IMG/VR virus record: IMGVR_UViG_3300042878_001497 | Coordinates: 62,001-126,000 of that record | Origin: a virus | Direction: 5' to 3' (one strand) | DNA: 64,000 nt | Shown: positions 31,462 through 41,132 of the stretch, piece by piece | Layout: each line of letters begins with the position of its first letter | Numbering within the stretch: the first letter of the stretch is position 1 | Notes under the pieces: model-generated | What the model saw: only the letters and a program-made list of their open reading frames with translations | Told to the model about the DNA's origin: nothing | Databases searched by the model: none | Position numbers and translations under genes: made by a program

Positions 31462-32725
31462 GCCAACAGTTTTAGTTAGTTGTCCAATTGATACGTACTC
31501 TGGATACGGAGGCCGTTCTAGAGATTTTGTTAAAGCCTTAATTAGTACAGGTAAATATAATGTCTATATTCTATCTCAACGCTGGGGGAATACTCGGTTT
31601 GGATATCTAAAAGACCATTCAGAGCATGATCTAGCTTCAAAGATTGTACCAAACGTTACAGGTCAACCTGATATCTGGATTCAAATTACAGTACCTAATG
31701 AGTTCCAACCTATTGGAAAGTATAACATAGGAGTTACAGCCGGTATCGAAACTACAATCTGTGATCCAAGTTGGATTGAAGGCTGTAATAGAATGAACCT
31801 CACACTAGTATCCTCTCAGCATGCTAAAGAAACTTTTGAGAGAAGTAAGTTTGAAGTGCAAGATAAGGGTAAGACTACAGGTACAATTGAACTGCAGAAG
31901 CCTATTGAAGTATTATTTGAAGGATTGGATATTGAAAAATATAAACCTGTTACTAGTAGTACTTTTAACCTCTCTGCAGTAGAAGAATCTTTTGCTTACC
32001 TCTTTGTAGGACATTGGCTGCAAGGAGACTTTGGACAGGATAGAAAAAATGTAGGATACCTTGTAAAAGCTTTCTTAGAAAGTTTTAAGAATAAGAAAGA
32101 CGCTCCTGCTTTAATCTTAAAGACTCAATCTGCTAACGCTTCTATCTTGGATAGAAACCAAGTACTAAAAAAGATTGACGATATTAGAAAGAGTATTAAA
32201 GGTACTTTACCTAACATCTACCTACTTCACGGAGAGATGTCTGATGAAGAAGTTAATATGTTATACAATCATCCTAAAGTCAAAGCAATGGTTAGCTTTA
32301 CTAAAGGAGAAGGATTTGGCAGACCTCTTCTAGAATTCTCAGCTGTGAATAAACCTATCATAGCTTCAGGATGGTCAGGGCATATCGACTTCTTAGATAA
32401 GGAATTTACTTACCTTGTTGCCGGTACTCTGACTAACGTACATAAGAGTGCTGCAATAGATAAAATGCTATTAAAAGAAGCTCAATGGTTTACACCAGAC
32501 GATGCACAGACAGGAACTGCTTTGCGTATGGTATTTGACAACTATAAGAAGTATGCAGAGCTAGCTAAGAGACAGGGATATAAGTCTCGTACAAACTTTA
32601 GCTGGGAGAAGATGGCAGAGCAATTAGATCAAATTCTCTCAAGTAATCTTCCTGAGTTCCCTAAGCAAGTTGAACTTAAACTACCAACATTACAGCTACC
32701 TAAACTACAGAAAATAAATGGATAA
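31454..32725 (+). CDS. GT4-like glycosyltransferase
   Basis: 423 residues, GT-B fold. N-terminal GYGGRSRDFVKALI near 17, C-terminal TKGEGFGRPLLEFSAVNKPIIASGWSGH near 283. The C-terminal proline/leucine-rich tail (about 405-423) is repetitive (LKLPTLQLPKLQK). Overlaps the previous gene by 8 bases; likely acts in the same pathway. Confidence 0.8.
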   Translation: MSKPTVLVSCPIDTYSGYGGRSRDFVKALISTGKYNVYILSQRWGNTRFGYLKDHSEHDLASKIVPNVTGQPDIWIQITVPNEFQPIGKYNIGVTAGIETTICDPSWIEGCNRMNLTLVSSQHAKETFERSKFEVQDKGKTTGTIELQKPIEVLFEGLDIEKYKPVTSSTFNLSAVEESFAYLFVGHWLQGDFGQDRKNVGYLVKAFLESFKNKKDAPALILKTQSANASILDRNQVLKKIDDIRKSIKGTLPNIYLLHGEMSDEEVNMLYNHPKVKAMVSFTKGEGFGRPLLEFSAVNKPIIASGWSGHIDFLDKEFTYLVAGTLTNVHKSAAIDKMLLKEAQWFTPDDAQTGTALRMVFDNYKKYAELAKRQGYKSRTNFSWEKMAEQLDQILSSNLPEFPKQVELKLPTLQLPKLQKING

Positions 32726-33155
32726 GTTAACCGATTGTAAAAGATGCGGCTCTAATGCCTGCTACGAACAGCACATCAACGAACAGCTAACAACCTGGTT
32801 ATGTATGGGATGTGGCTTTACAACCTCTACTGTTATGACAGAAGGAAGCCAGCCAGTCACTCAAGCCTTAGAATCCTCTCCAGAACTCTACAAAGACCTT
32901 CTTCATAAAGATCAAGACGATCATATATGGATGCCTGCTACGGTAACACTGCCTGGTAAAGGAATGGTGTTTATCGACGGCAGTACTAAAGAGAATTGGA
33001 GATGGGCAGCCGTTAAAGCTGTTGAGATTCTTAAAGAAGAACAGCACAAGTACCCTGAAGGGCAGACTCATAAAATGGATATGAAAGGAGCTCAAAACTT
33101 CGAACAGAGAGACTTTATGGACGCATTACAAGTAATTGGCTTTTACGAAATGTAA
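32718..33155 (+). CDS. zinc-finger protein within the glycosylation block
   Basis: 145 residues. CKRCG near 7 and CMGCG near 31 form a zinc-ribbon at the N terminus. The rest is mixed alpha/beta with PGKGMVFIDGSTKENWRWAAVKAVE. Similar proteins occur in large marine phages without known function. Starts and ends overlap neighbours, so it belongs to the operon. Confidence 0.65.
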   Translation: MDKLTDCKRCGSNACYEQHINEQLTTWLCMGCGFTTSTVMTEGSQPVTQALESSPELYKDLLHKDQDDHIWMPATVTLPGKGMVFIDGSTKENWRWAAVKAVEILKEEQHKYPEGQTHKMDMKGAQNFEQRDFMDALQVIGFYEM

Positions 33156-33781
33156 TGAAAATTAGTTACGCAGTAACGGTTTGTAATGAGCTTGTAGAGA
33201 TACAACGACTGCTTCCTTTCCTAATTCAGAACAAGAGGCAGGAGGATGAGATCATTATCTTTTACGATTCCAATAATGGAACTAAGGCAGTAGATGAGTA
33301 TCTAAGAAGTCTATCTACGAATACATTTGCTCCATTTCGGTACATTAGTTACCACTTCGACGGGCACTTTGCTAACATGAAGAATGCTTTGACTGAAGCT
33401 TGCTTGGGAGATTATATCTTTCAGATTGATGCTGATGAGATGCCTAGCAGTTTTCTAATGCAGCATCTCCCTGCTCTACTTGAAATGAATCAGGTAGATG
33501 TTATACTAGTACCTCGAATCAACACAGTAGAAGGACTAACCCTAGAGCATGTACAGAAGTGGAACTGGGCTATTAACGAAAAAGACTGGGTAAACTTTCC
33601 AGACTATCAATGGAGGATCTATAAAAGATCTTCAGATATTAAATGGGTAAGCAAGGTACATGAATACCTAGAAGGATTTAAAACCGCTTCCCCGCTTCCC
33701 CCTCAGGAAGAATGGTGCTTGTTCCATCCTAAAACAATCCAGCGTCAAGAAAAACAAAACGCTTACTACGATACTTTATGA
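33155..33781 (+). CDS. GT2-family glycosyltransferase
   Basis: 208 residues of GT-A type. ISYAVTVCNELVEIQRLLPFL opens the fold, the DEIIIFYDSN strand follows and FQIDADEMP (about 89) carries the metal-binding D-x-D equivalent. KVHEYLEGF near 168 is typical of small GT2 enzymes. Overlaps both neighbours by a few bases. Confidence 0.78.
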   Translation: MKISYAVTVCNELVEIQRLLPFLIQNKRQEDEIIIFYDSNNGTKAVDEYLRSLSTNTFAPFRYISYHFDGHFANMKNALTEACLGDYIFQIDADEMPSSFLMQHLPALLEMNQVDVILVPRINTVEGLTLEHVQKWNWAINEKDWVNFPDYQWRIYKRSSDIKWVSKVHEYLEGFKTASPLPPQEEWCLFHPKTIQRQEKQNAYYDTL

Positions 33782-34803
33782 TAAAGATTCGGTTAGTACA
33801 ACCTGACCTACACCGCAATGAGATTGCTTTCCGTCCATATTGGAGAGCTAAAGACTTATTCAAAGAGGTAGGTATAGAGTTTACAACCGAGGATAGTTCA
33901 TACGATTTTGCTTTTATTGCTCAAGCAAGCTTCATAGATAAGCAAGCAAGCTTAGCCGAATCGGTTGAGAAAGGTATTGAGTTTGTATCAAAGTTTGGTA
34001 AGGATGTTCTACTGCTTGATGGACAAGATTCACATTCCCTAATAGGAACAGTTGAAGTACTCCAAGCAACCGAGGTAAAAGTTTTATTTAAGAATACTTT
34101 ACTCAAAGATCTCTCGCTATACGAACAGGGCTGGGTTAATGGAAGAACATACTGGGGTGCTGGAGATTACAAAGTACCTTTTATTAATCAAGTTAAGGAC
34201 AGGATTAAGCTAAGCGGTACAAACTGGCTCTCTACAATCACCCCAACCTGGTATAATTACTCTTCAGACAAGCCTTACGATGTGTCGTGTATGTTTAGCT
34301 GGGGGGATAATTTAAATTATGAGTATACAAATTTAACTTCTCCTTACTACGACACCCACCGCAAAGAGTTACTAGAGAAGTTAGAAGGTACTTCTTATAA
34401 GGTTGCAAGGAGAGAAAAAGGAGTAAAAATTCCTCAAGAGCAATTCTACCAGAATATGTACAACTCTAAGATTGTAACAGCTCCTATCGGATATGGAGAG
34501 ATGGCAGTACGGGATATTGAAGCAGCAAGCTTTGGAAGTATTCTTCTTAAACCTGATATGTCTCATCTAGATTCTTATCCGTTTATCTACCAGGATAATG
34601 AAACCTATATTGCCTGTAAGTACGATTGGTCGGATGTAGAAGAAAAGATCGAACACATCTTCAGGAACTATAAAGAACTTCAACCCTACTTAGTAGAGAA
34701 TATGCGAAGAGCTTACACTACTCAGTACTCTAATCAGAGCTTAGTAGAATATTTTTACAAACAGTTATCAACAGTAGAGGGGATAGGGTATGAGAATAAC
34801 TAA
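33778..34803 (+). CDS. CgeB/GT1-like glycosyltransferase
   Basis: 341 residues. The C-terminal part has YNSKIVTAPIGYGEMAVRDIEAASFGSILLKPDM (about 229-262), the pattern of glycosyl transferases group 1 in CgeB-like phage and spore proteins, followed by a helical end. The N-terminal half lacks clear motifs. Probably transfers sugar to a phage or host surface molecule. Confidence 0.65.
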   Translation: MIKIRLVQPDLHRNEIAFRPYWRAKDLFKEVGIEFTTEDSSYDFAFIAQASFIDKQASLAESVEKGIEFVSKFGKDVLLLDGQDSHSLIGTVEVLQATEVKVLFKNTLLKDLSLYEQGWVNGRTYWGAGDYKVPFINQVKDRIKLSGTNWLSTITPTWYNYSSDKPYDVSCMFSWGDNLNYEYTNLTSPYYDTHRKELLEKLEGTSYKVARREKGVKIPQEQFYQNMYNSKIVTAPIGYGEMAVRDIEAASFGSILLKPDMSHLDSYPFIYQDNETYIACKYDWSDVEEKIEHIFRNYKELQPYLVENMRRAYTTQYSNQSLVEYFYKQLSTVEGIGYENN

Positions 34804-35218
34804 TATAGATACGCTGAGTGCGTACTTGGATAGGTTGATCACTGAAAATATTAAGCTATACTTCTTTGAGAAAGATAACCTAGATGAAAAAGCTAGCCAC
34901 CAGAAGCTTTTAATTAAAGAAGTAAAAGGAAAAATAACCGAACTACTAGTTGACTCTCTAGAAAATAGGTCTTATATTTATTTAGAAGAGCATCGTACCT
35001 TTGACGAAAATTCTATTGTTGAACAGCTAGAGGAGCTTATCCGAAACGATATCAACATAGGAGAAGCCGATCGAGCTAGATTAGAAGAGACTAAAAAAAG
35101 CAAACCTAATCTTGAAAGAATGGTTGTTAACGAAAAAAGGCTTCGCAAAGCTAACGAAGGTAGAGCAGCCAACAAAAACAATATCGATAAAATATTTAAA
35201 CGCATAGCTGAAAAATGA
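34790..35218 (+). CDS. hypothetical helical protein
   Basis: 142 residues, strongly charged and helical, with a probable coiled coil and a lysine/arginine-rich C terminus (RKANEGRAANKNNIDKIF). No enzyme motif. Overlaps both neighbours (14 and 4 bases), so it is a regular part of the operon. Could be a scaffold or a structural protein that is the glycosylation target. Confidence 0.6.
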   Translation: MRITNIDTLSAYLDRLITENIKLYFFEKDNLDEKASHQKLLIKEVKGKITELLVDSLENRSYIYLEEHRTFDENSIVEQLEELIRNDINIGEADRARLEETKKSKPNLERMVVNEKRLRKANEGRAANKNNIDKIFKRIAEK

Positions 35219-36213
35219 ACAAGACTGTTTTAATTACAGGTGTAGCTGGCCTACTAGGATCTAGACTAGCAGATTGGATTATAAAAAATAAACCCGGCTA
35301 CAGGGTAGTAGGTATTGACGATCTTAGCGGCGGATATAAAGAAAACGTTAACCCAGAAGTTGAGTTCTGGCAGATGGATTTAGTCAATCATCCTATCGAA
35401 AATTGCTTTGAAGTTCATAAACCAGACTACGTTTTTCACTTTGCAGCCTATGCCGCAGAAGGTCTCTCTCCTTTTATTCGGACTTACAATTACAAGAACA
35501 ATCTCGTAGCTACAGCTCGGATCGTTAATGAATGTATCAAGCACGATGTAGAGCGACTAGTATTCACTTCCACCATGGCAGTTTACGGCTTTGGGGAAGG
35601 AGGAATCTTCCACGAAGATATGAGACGAGCTCCTATCGATCCTTACGGAGTAGCTAAAGCAGCTTGTGAGCATGATATTGAAATTGCAAACGAACAGCAC
35701 GGACTTGACTACTGTATTATCAGACCTCATAACGTCTACGGTGCTAACCAAAACATCTGGGATAAGTACCGCAACGTTCTTGGAATCTGGATGTACTATC
35801 ATATGGAAGGTCAGCCGGTAACTATTTTTGGAGACGGTACTCAAAAGAGAGCATTTAGTTACATCGATGATTCTTTAGAGCCTCTATGGAATGCTGCAGT
35901 ACGCCCTGAAGCTTCCAAGCAGATTATTAACCTAGGAGGTATTCAAGAGTATTCTATCAACGAAGCAGCTGATATTCTAACTGAAGTTGTTGGAGGTGCT
36001 GAAAGAGTTTATTTAGAGAAACGCCACGAGGTACATTACGCTATCCCAACCTACGACAAGTCTATCGAGCTACTAGGATTCCAGCACAAAACAGATCTTA
36101 AAGAAGGTTTGACTAAGATGTGGGAATGGGCTCAGCACCAACCTAAACGAGAGAGATTTGTTTGGGAGAATTACGAAATAGAAAAAGGAATTTATTCGTT
36201 CTGGAAAAAATAA
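35215..36213 (+). CDS. NAD-dependent sugar-nucleotide epimerase (GalE-like SDR)
   Basis: 332 residues. Rossmann motif TGVAGLLGSRLADWI at 7-21, FHFAAYAAEG near 76, TSTMAVYG near 118 and catalytic YGVAK near 143. This is an extended SDR of the UDP-glucose 4-epimerase type; the exact sugar cannot be told. With the three other SDRs it could supply rare sugars for the local transferases. Confidence 0.85.
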   Translation: MNKTVLITGVAGLLGSRLADWIIKNKPGYRVVGIDDLSGGYKENVNPEVEFWQMDLVNHPIENCFEVHKPDYVFHFAAYAAEGLSPFIRTYNYKNNLVATARIVNECIKHDVERLVFTSTMAVYGFGEGGIFHEDMRRAPIDPYGVAKAACEHDIEIANEQHGLDYCIIRPHNVYGANQNIWDKYRNVLGIWMYYHMEGQPVTIFGDGTQKRAFSYIDDSLEPLWNAAVRPEASKQIINLGGIQEYSINEAADILTEVVGGAERVYLEKRHEVHYAIPTYDKSIELLGFQHKTDLKEGLTKMWEWAQHQPKRERFVWENYEIEKGIYSFWKK

Positions 36214-36215
36214 AC

Positions 36216-37100
36216 ATGAAGCGGATTGTTATAATTCCTTGCTTTGGTGAAGGGCACTTTACTGCCTTACAGATTGAAAATCTTGTAAACACTATAAAGC
36301 CTACTCACATTATTTACAATGAAGGACTATTCCCAAAAGGACCTGAAAATAAAGGAGGAGTAGATGAAAGCTTTCGTAAAGAGTTCTGTTTCGAGGATAC
36401 TAACCTAGCCTGGGATACGCAAGTAGTACAAGCAGCTGTAAAAGAAGCTCAAATAAAGTACCCCGAGATACAAATTACCTGGAATGCAGTAGACTACTCA
36501 GCCATAGATGCTAACGACTGCTACGTACATTCAGTTAGTAACTTTGAAGAATTAGGTGTAGTTGTACAAGAAGGAGATTTGATATTTCCTCTCGAAGGAG
36601 ATGTATTCTTTCACAAAAATGATACCGACTTACTAGAAGAACTTATCTCCAATTTAAATCCTGATGAAGGTCTTCAAGCTCCGTACTTAGACTTTATGGA
36701 GAATCAATACTACATAGAGGCAGAAAGTTTAGATCCTTCCCGCATTCATAAAAGAAGAATTGTTATTAAGTTTGGAACCTGGGAATACTACAGAGAGGTT
36801 GTAAAGAACTTCACAAGTCAGAAATACCCTCAACTAACAATCTTTCCAAGATACGTATTTCACTATGCCTGGTGGAGACCCGGTAAGTATAAAGATCTTA
36901 GATTTAGACAACTCATACGCCCAGAAGCTTACAGAAATGCTTTTAAGTCTGCATTAGAGCAGGCTAAGCATAACAACCAGGACAATATTATTATCAGGCC
37001 GGATAGATTAGAAGCTGATCCTCTACGTTATATAACTCGAATTAATATAGATCACCCGTTGGAGATCTATACTCATCCTAACTATATTAAAGCATTATGA
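36216..37100 (+). CDS. hypothetical GT-A-like protein
   Basis: 294 residues from ATG 36216, directly after the epimerase stop. RIVIIPCFGEGHFTALQIENL opens like a nucleotide-sugar transferase, and FPLEGDVFFHKND (about 125) resembles a D-x-D metal site (E-G-D-V). Other features are unremarkable. I consider a glycosyltransferase likely from its neighbours more than from its sequence. Confidence 0.55.
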   Translation: MKRIVIIPCFGEGHFTALQIENLVNTIKPTHIIYNEGLFPKGPENKGGVDESFRKEFCFEDTNLAWDTQVVQAAVKEAQIKYPEIQITWNAVDYSAIDANDCYVHSVSNFEELGVVVQEGDLIFPLEGDVFFHKNDTDLLEELISNLNPDEGLQAPYLDFMENQYYIEAESLDPSRIHKRRIVIKFGTWEYYREVVKNFTSQKYPQLTIFPRYVFHYAWWRPGKYKDLRFRQLIRPEAYRNAFKSALEQAKHNNQDNIIIRPDRLEADPLRYITRINIDHPLEIYTHPNYIKAL

Positions 37101-37831
37101 CACTAGCAGTTATTTACAACCACAATCTTCCTGATCTAACCGATCAGCTTTTTGAATCTCTAGAAGCACATAGAGATGATTCTTATGACCTAATCATTAT
37201 AGATAACGGTTCTACACCGGAAGGTAAAAGCAAATACACTACTCACGAGACAGGACAGAATGTTTACTTTGGGGGAGCTTTAAACCTTGCTATGCAATTG
37301 TTTTTAGAGAACAAAGAATACGACAGTCTGCTTTCTCTCAATAACGATTTAATTCTACATGGAGGTAACTTTGTTAAATCTCTTCGCAAAGCTATGTTCG
37401 AAAAAGATTACAAAATTGTTTCTCCTTGTGTACTACAGCCTCAAAAGAACCAGTGCAAATGGAAGTATGTTCATTGCTGGTCTGCTACCGAAGTACGTGA
37501 TGTTAAGTGGGTAGACTTTCAAGCACCTTTAATGCATAGAGACTTAGTTGAGAAGATTAGTCAGTTTTCTAATCAGCTGATCTACGGCTGGGGACAGGAT
37601 GTATACTCAGGTATTGTTTGTGAACAGAACAACTGGAAAGTAGGAGTTGTTGACTGGTGTCCAGTCATACATTACTCTGCTCAGACCTACAAGCAGGAAA
37701 AGAGTGACTTATCTCTTAATGAATATTGCCGTAATGCTGAAGGAAATATGTTCAAGTTCTTTGAAGATAACGATTTAGTTCGTATATTCAATGAATACAG
37801 AACTCTCTCTGCAAACTACACATATGCGTAA
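37097..37831 (+). CDS. GT2-family glycosyltransferase
   Basis: 244 residues. DLIIIDNGSTPEGK near 31, then SLLSLNNDLILHGGNFV (about 77), the NND variant of the D-x-D site, and IYGWGQDVYSG (about 162), an acceptor-site region often written GxGxDxE. Small GT2 enzyme of the rhamnosyltransferase-like group. Substrate unknown. Confidence 0.78.
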   Translation: MTLAVIYNHNLPDLTDQLFESLEAHRDDSYDLIIIDNGSTPEGKSKYTTHETGQNVYFGGALNLAMQLFLENKEYDSLLSLNNDLILHGGNFVKSLRKAMFEKDYKIVSPCVLQPQKNQCKWKYVHCWSATEVRDVKWVDFQAPLMHRDLVEKISQFSNQLIYGWGQDVYSGIVCEQNNWKVGVVDWCPVIHYSAQTYKQEKSDLSLNEYCRNAEGNMFKFFEDNDLVRIFNEYRTLSANYTYA

Positions 37832-38561
37832 CGTTGTTTTTATCACAAACCTTAACACTAATTACGACACTGTTAACTATTCTCAGTTCTGCTTAGCTAC
37901 CTGGCAGCACTGGTGTAAGCGACACGATGTAGAACTTATCGTATTAGATCAACCTCTAGTAGATCCTACTGAGATGAAAGCTACCTGGCAGAGGTGGTAC
38001 GTCTTAGACATACTAGAGACAAATAATATTGAATACGATCAAGTAGCATTAGTGGATATTGATACGATGATACACTGGGATGCTCCTAATTTCTTTAATG
38101 AAACTAAGCACAACCTAGCAGCCTGTGTCGATAACGATAATGTAGGTTGGGTATGGCAGAGCTTGGAAGGCTACCAACACTTATTTCCAGAAGTAAAGCT
38201 GGATTGGGTCAACTATTACAACTGCGGATTTGTTGTAATAAACAAACAGCATAAAGAATTGTGCACTGCTATTACAGATTTCTGGCATAATAACGCAGAA
38301 ACGTTAACAAACCTGCAGACAACTTTGCGCAAAGGTACAGATCAAACACCTGTTAACTACCTTACACGGCAGTTAGACTACGATGTAACTCTACTTAATA
38401 AGAGATGGAATCTCACTCACTTAAATCGCAAAGAACTTCTTAACGATTTTATGTTTGTAGATTGCGGTTACGTATGGCATTTTAACGGCTTTGATAAAGA
38501 GCACCGTGTTCATTTTATGAGTCAGACCTGGAGCAAATACAGAGATCAATATGAAAACTAA
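37824..38561 (+). CDS. GT8-like glycosyltransferase
   Basis: 245 residues from ATG 37824 (the earlier in-frame ATG lies deep in the previous gene). VALVDIDTMIHWDAPNFF near 76 has the D-x-D of GT-A enzymes, and YNCGFVVINK near 131 matches the GT8-type NxGvm segment. It ends with a W-H-F-N-G motif region (VWHFNGF) like the H-x-x-G-x-x-K-P-W end of GT8. Confidence 0.68.
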   Translation: MRNVVFITNLNTNYDTVNYSQFCLATWQHWCKRHDVELIVLDQPLVDPTEMKATWQRWYVLDILETNNIEYDQVALVDIDTMIHWDAPNFFNETKHNLAACVDNDNVGWVWQSLEGYQHLFPEVKLDWVNYYNCGFVVINKQHKELCTAITDFWHNNAETLTNLQTTLRKGTDQTPVNYLTRQLDYDVTLLNKRWNLTHLNRKELLNDFMFVDCGYVWHFNGFDKEHRVHFMSQTWSKYRDQYEN

Positions 38562-39513
38562 ATTTGCAATTGGCTGTCTAGTACAATGGTACGAAATTGA
38601 AATGCTTCCAGAGTATATTGATACTCTTTTAGCAGCTGTTGACATATACGATAAAGACCAAGTACTTATCGATATTAAGCTCACCACTAACCAAGAACTA
38701 GAACAATTAGATAATCCAGACAGGTTAGCTTATATTCTATCTCAGTTTGAGAAGCAAGTGGAAAGACTTAATGAATACTCAGCAAATGTTTATATTGATG
38801 AAACTCTTATAACTATAGCAGATTATCGAAGAGAGTTTAATGCCAAGTACTGTACTATGGTTGATGTACTGGTGTGGGGTGAATCAGATATGTTAGTCCC
38901 AAAGCAGGCATTTGTAGTCACAGATCACCTACACCAGAATGTAAAACATACTCCTAAGTACATTGCAACATTCGGTATTTGTAAAATGTGGGATAAAAGC
39001 TGGGAACCACTAGAGCATCCAGAATTTACAAATAAACCTTTTATAGAAGGAGATACAGAAAATTGGTGGAGCATTCCTTATACTATGTCAGAAGAGGAAA
39101 TGAATAGCTTTAACAACATTGAAGAACTACAAGTATCTACTATTAGTCCGCACAAATTTAACGGATGCGGATTAGTAATATCTTCAGAAGTTATTAAAGC
39201 AGGAGTTAACATTCCTTCCTCTGTTTTCTTTATTCACGAAGATACAGCGTTCATGCACGTACTGCATCAGTTACTCCCTACTACTCCTCAATACCATTTT
39301 AGGAATTTGCTAGTAGTACACAATAGAAAACATCCTCAGAAGAGAAACTACATTGCCGGAGAGCAATCTTTTGAAAGCGTGGATATCGATAATAAGAGAA
39401 AATCTCATAACTGGTATAAATTAGCTAACGAATATTGCAGAACCAATACCAACAATTTATTCAACCCTAACTACAAGTCCTACACCTGGCAGGACGTTTT
39501 TAAAGATGCTTAA
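38551..39513 (+). CDS. hypothetical glycosyltransferase-like protein
   Basis: 320 residues. KFAIGCLVQWYEIEMLPEYIDTLL resembles the opening of GT2 proteins, and VLVWGESDMLVPKQAF near 110 could be a metal site (E-S-D). FFIHEDTAFMHVLHQLL near 226 resembles an acceptor-site helix. Assignment is tentative. Overlaps both neighbours. Confidence 0.55.
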   Translation: MKTKFAIGCLVQWYEIEMLPEYIDTLLAAVDIYDKDQVLIDIKLTTNQELEQLDNPDRLAYILSQFEKQVERLNEYSANVYIDETLITIADYRREFNAKYCTMVDVLVWGESDMLVPKQAFVVTDHLHQNVKHTPKYIATFGICKMWDKSWEPLEHPEFTNKPFIEGDTENWWSIPYTMSEEEMNSFNNIEELQVSTISPHKFNGCGLVISSEVIKAGVNIPSSVFFIHEDTAFMHVLHQLLPTTPQYHFRNLLVVHNRKHPQKRNYIAGEQSFESVDIDNKRKSHNWYKLANEYCRTNTNNLFNPNYKSYTWQDVFKDA

Positions 39514-40252
39514 AATATACTACAGAATATCTGAGGCAGGTTATAATAAGATTAAACCACCTTATATTAATAATGAGAATTGCCTGCGAAACTTTGTAAA
39601 GCATTTCGATCCTAGCTCTATTACTGTAATTGCGGATAATATAGGAGAGGAGACTTTTGAAATGATCTGCAAGTATGTACCGGCTGAAAATATTCAAAGA
39701 CATTCTGTAGGTAATGGAGCAGGTACATTCAATCTTGCTTTAGATCAAGCCCTTCAGCTAGAAGATGACACTACAGTATACTTCGTAGAAAATGACTACC
39801 TGCATAGAGCAGGAGCTAGACAAGCTCTAGAAGAAATCTTTCAGACAGGAGTACAGTACATTACTCTTTACGATCATCCAGATAAGTACGTACTAGCAGA
39901 ACATGGAGGAAACAAACTATGTAAAGATGGTCCTGAGATTACTCGTGTATTTGTATCTCGCTACTCTCACTGGAAGGTTACTAATTCAACTACTATGACC
40001 TTTGCTGCTAAAGCAAAGACATTAAAAGCAGACGAAGACATCCTACGGAAGTATACAAACGGCATACATCCAGAGAGTGGAAAAGTTACAGGCCATCCTT
40101 ATGACTTCTCTATGTTTTTGGAATTAAACGCTCGCAAGCGTGTATTAATAAGCCCGATACCCGGGTACTCAACTCATGGAGAGACTTATTTTATGTCTCC
40201 TTTAATCAACTGGGAAAACGAAGTCGATGATTACCACGTGCATCTCCACTAA
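39506..40252 (+). CDS. GT-A-like glycosyltransferase
   Basis: 248 residues. A Rossmann-like start (ITVIADNIGEETFEMI), then GNGAGTFNLALDQAL and TVYFVENDYLHRAGA (about 88), where E-N-D would bind metal. ITLYDHPDKY near 114 follows. The layout is like small phage and capsule transferases. Its end overlaps the next gene by 26 bases. Confidence 0.6.
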   Translation: MLKIYYRISEAGYNKIKPPYINNENCLRNFVKHFDPSSITVIADNIGEETFEMICKYVPAENIQRHSVGNGAGTFNLALDQALQLEDDTTVYFVENDYLHRAGARQALEEIFQTGVQYITLYDHPDKYVLAEHGGNKLCKDGPEITRVFVSRYSHWKVTNSTTMTFAAKAKTLKADEDILRKYTNGIHPESGKVTGHPYDFSMFLELNARKRVLISPIPGYSTHGETYFMSPLINWENEVDDYHVHLH

Positions 40253-41132
40253 CAACAACTTAAACTACCTTAAGCTAGCAGTTGCTTCTGTAAGAAAGAA
40301 TGCATACTATAAGGATCAACCTATTATTGTACATGCTGAAAATTGCACAGACGGTACAGACGAATGGTTGAAAGCTCAAGCAGGTGAGGTAGGTATTGAG
40401 TACTACATAGATCACAACACCAAACCTAAAGGTATTGGCGGTGGGATGAACTTCTGTGTAGACAAAGCTCAAACTGAATTCGTAAATATTATCCACTCAG
40501 ATATGTGGATCGGTCCTAATCAAGACCTAGAGTTATTAAAGCTATTTGAAAATAATAACAGCAGGCTGATCGCATCTTCGTTTAGAATTCAACCTAAAAT
40601 CTTCCCAGCTGATCCGGACTACAGACCCGGTACAGTTTTCTTCCCATCAGAAGTTTTTGGGGAGTACCATTACAACTTTAATACAGAGTTATTCGATCAG
40701 TTTGCCTCAGAGTTCTCCGAACTTAACAAAGGTACGGAAGTTCGAAAAGGAGGAGGAGCTGGCTTCTTCTGCCGCAAAGAAGACTTTACCCACATAGGAG
40801 GAAACGATCCTCTCTTTGCTCCCTCTAGTTGGGAGGATATGGACCTGTTTGTAAGAATGCAGCTAGAAGGCTTTGAATTCAGAATGGTAGCTACTTCGGT
40901 ACTATACCATTTTTCTGCTAGAGGAAGTCACTTTAAGGACGATAACCTAGCAGTTAAATCAGATAGACAGCAGCTAGCAGAGCAAGCAAACATCAACAAA
41001 TTTAACAGCAAGTGGGGCCGTCTTCCTGATCACGATGAACAGACATTTGTTAAACCTATTTATAATAGTGGAGTAAATCCTGTTATGTCTTTTACAGAAA
41101 ATCTAAAATATTTTGAAGGTTATGAAAGGTGA
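40227..41132 (+). CDS. GT2-family glycosyltransferase
   Basis: 301 residues. TTCISTNNNLNYLKLAVASVRKNA at the start, HAENCTDGTDEWL near 35, GIGGGMNFCVDKAQTEFVNIIHSDMW (about 71-96, H-S-D-M as metal site) and SSWEDMDLFVRMQLEGFEF (about 207). It resembles the last transferase of the block (44525), so the two may be duplicates. Confidence 0.78.
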   Translation: MITTCISTNNNLNYLKLAVASVRKNAYYKDQPIIVHAENCTDGTDEWLKAQAGEVGIEYYIDHNTKPKGIGGGMNFCVDKAQTEFVNIIHSDMWIGPNQDLELLKLFENNNSRLIASSFRIQPKIFPADPDYRPGTVFFPSEVFGEYHYNFNTELFDQFASEFSELNKGTEVRKGGGAGFFCRKEDFTHIGGNDPLFAPSSWEDMDLFVRMQLEGFEFRMVATSVLYHFSARGSHFKDDNLAVKSDRQQLAEQANINKFNSKWGRLPDHDEQTFVKPIYNSGVNPVMSFTENLKYFEGYER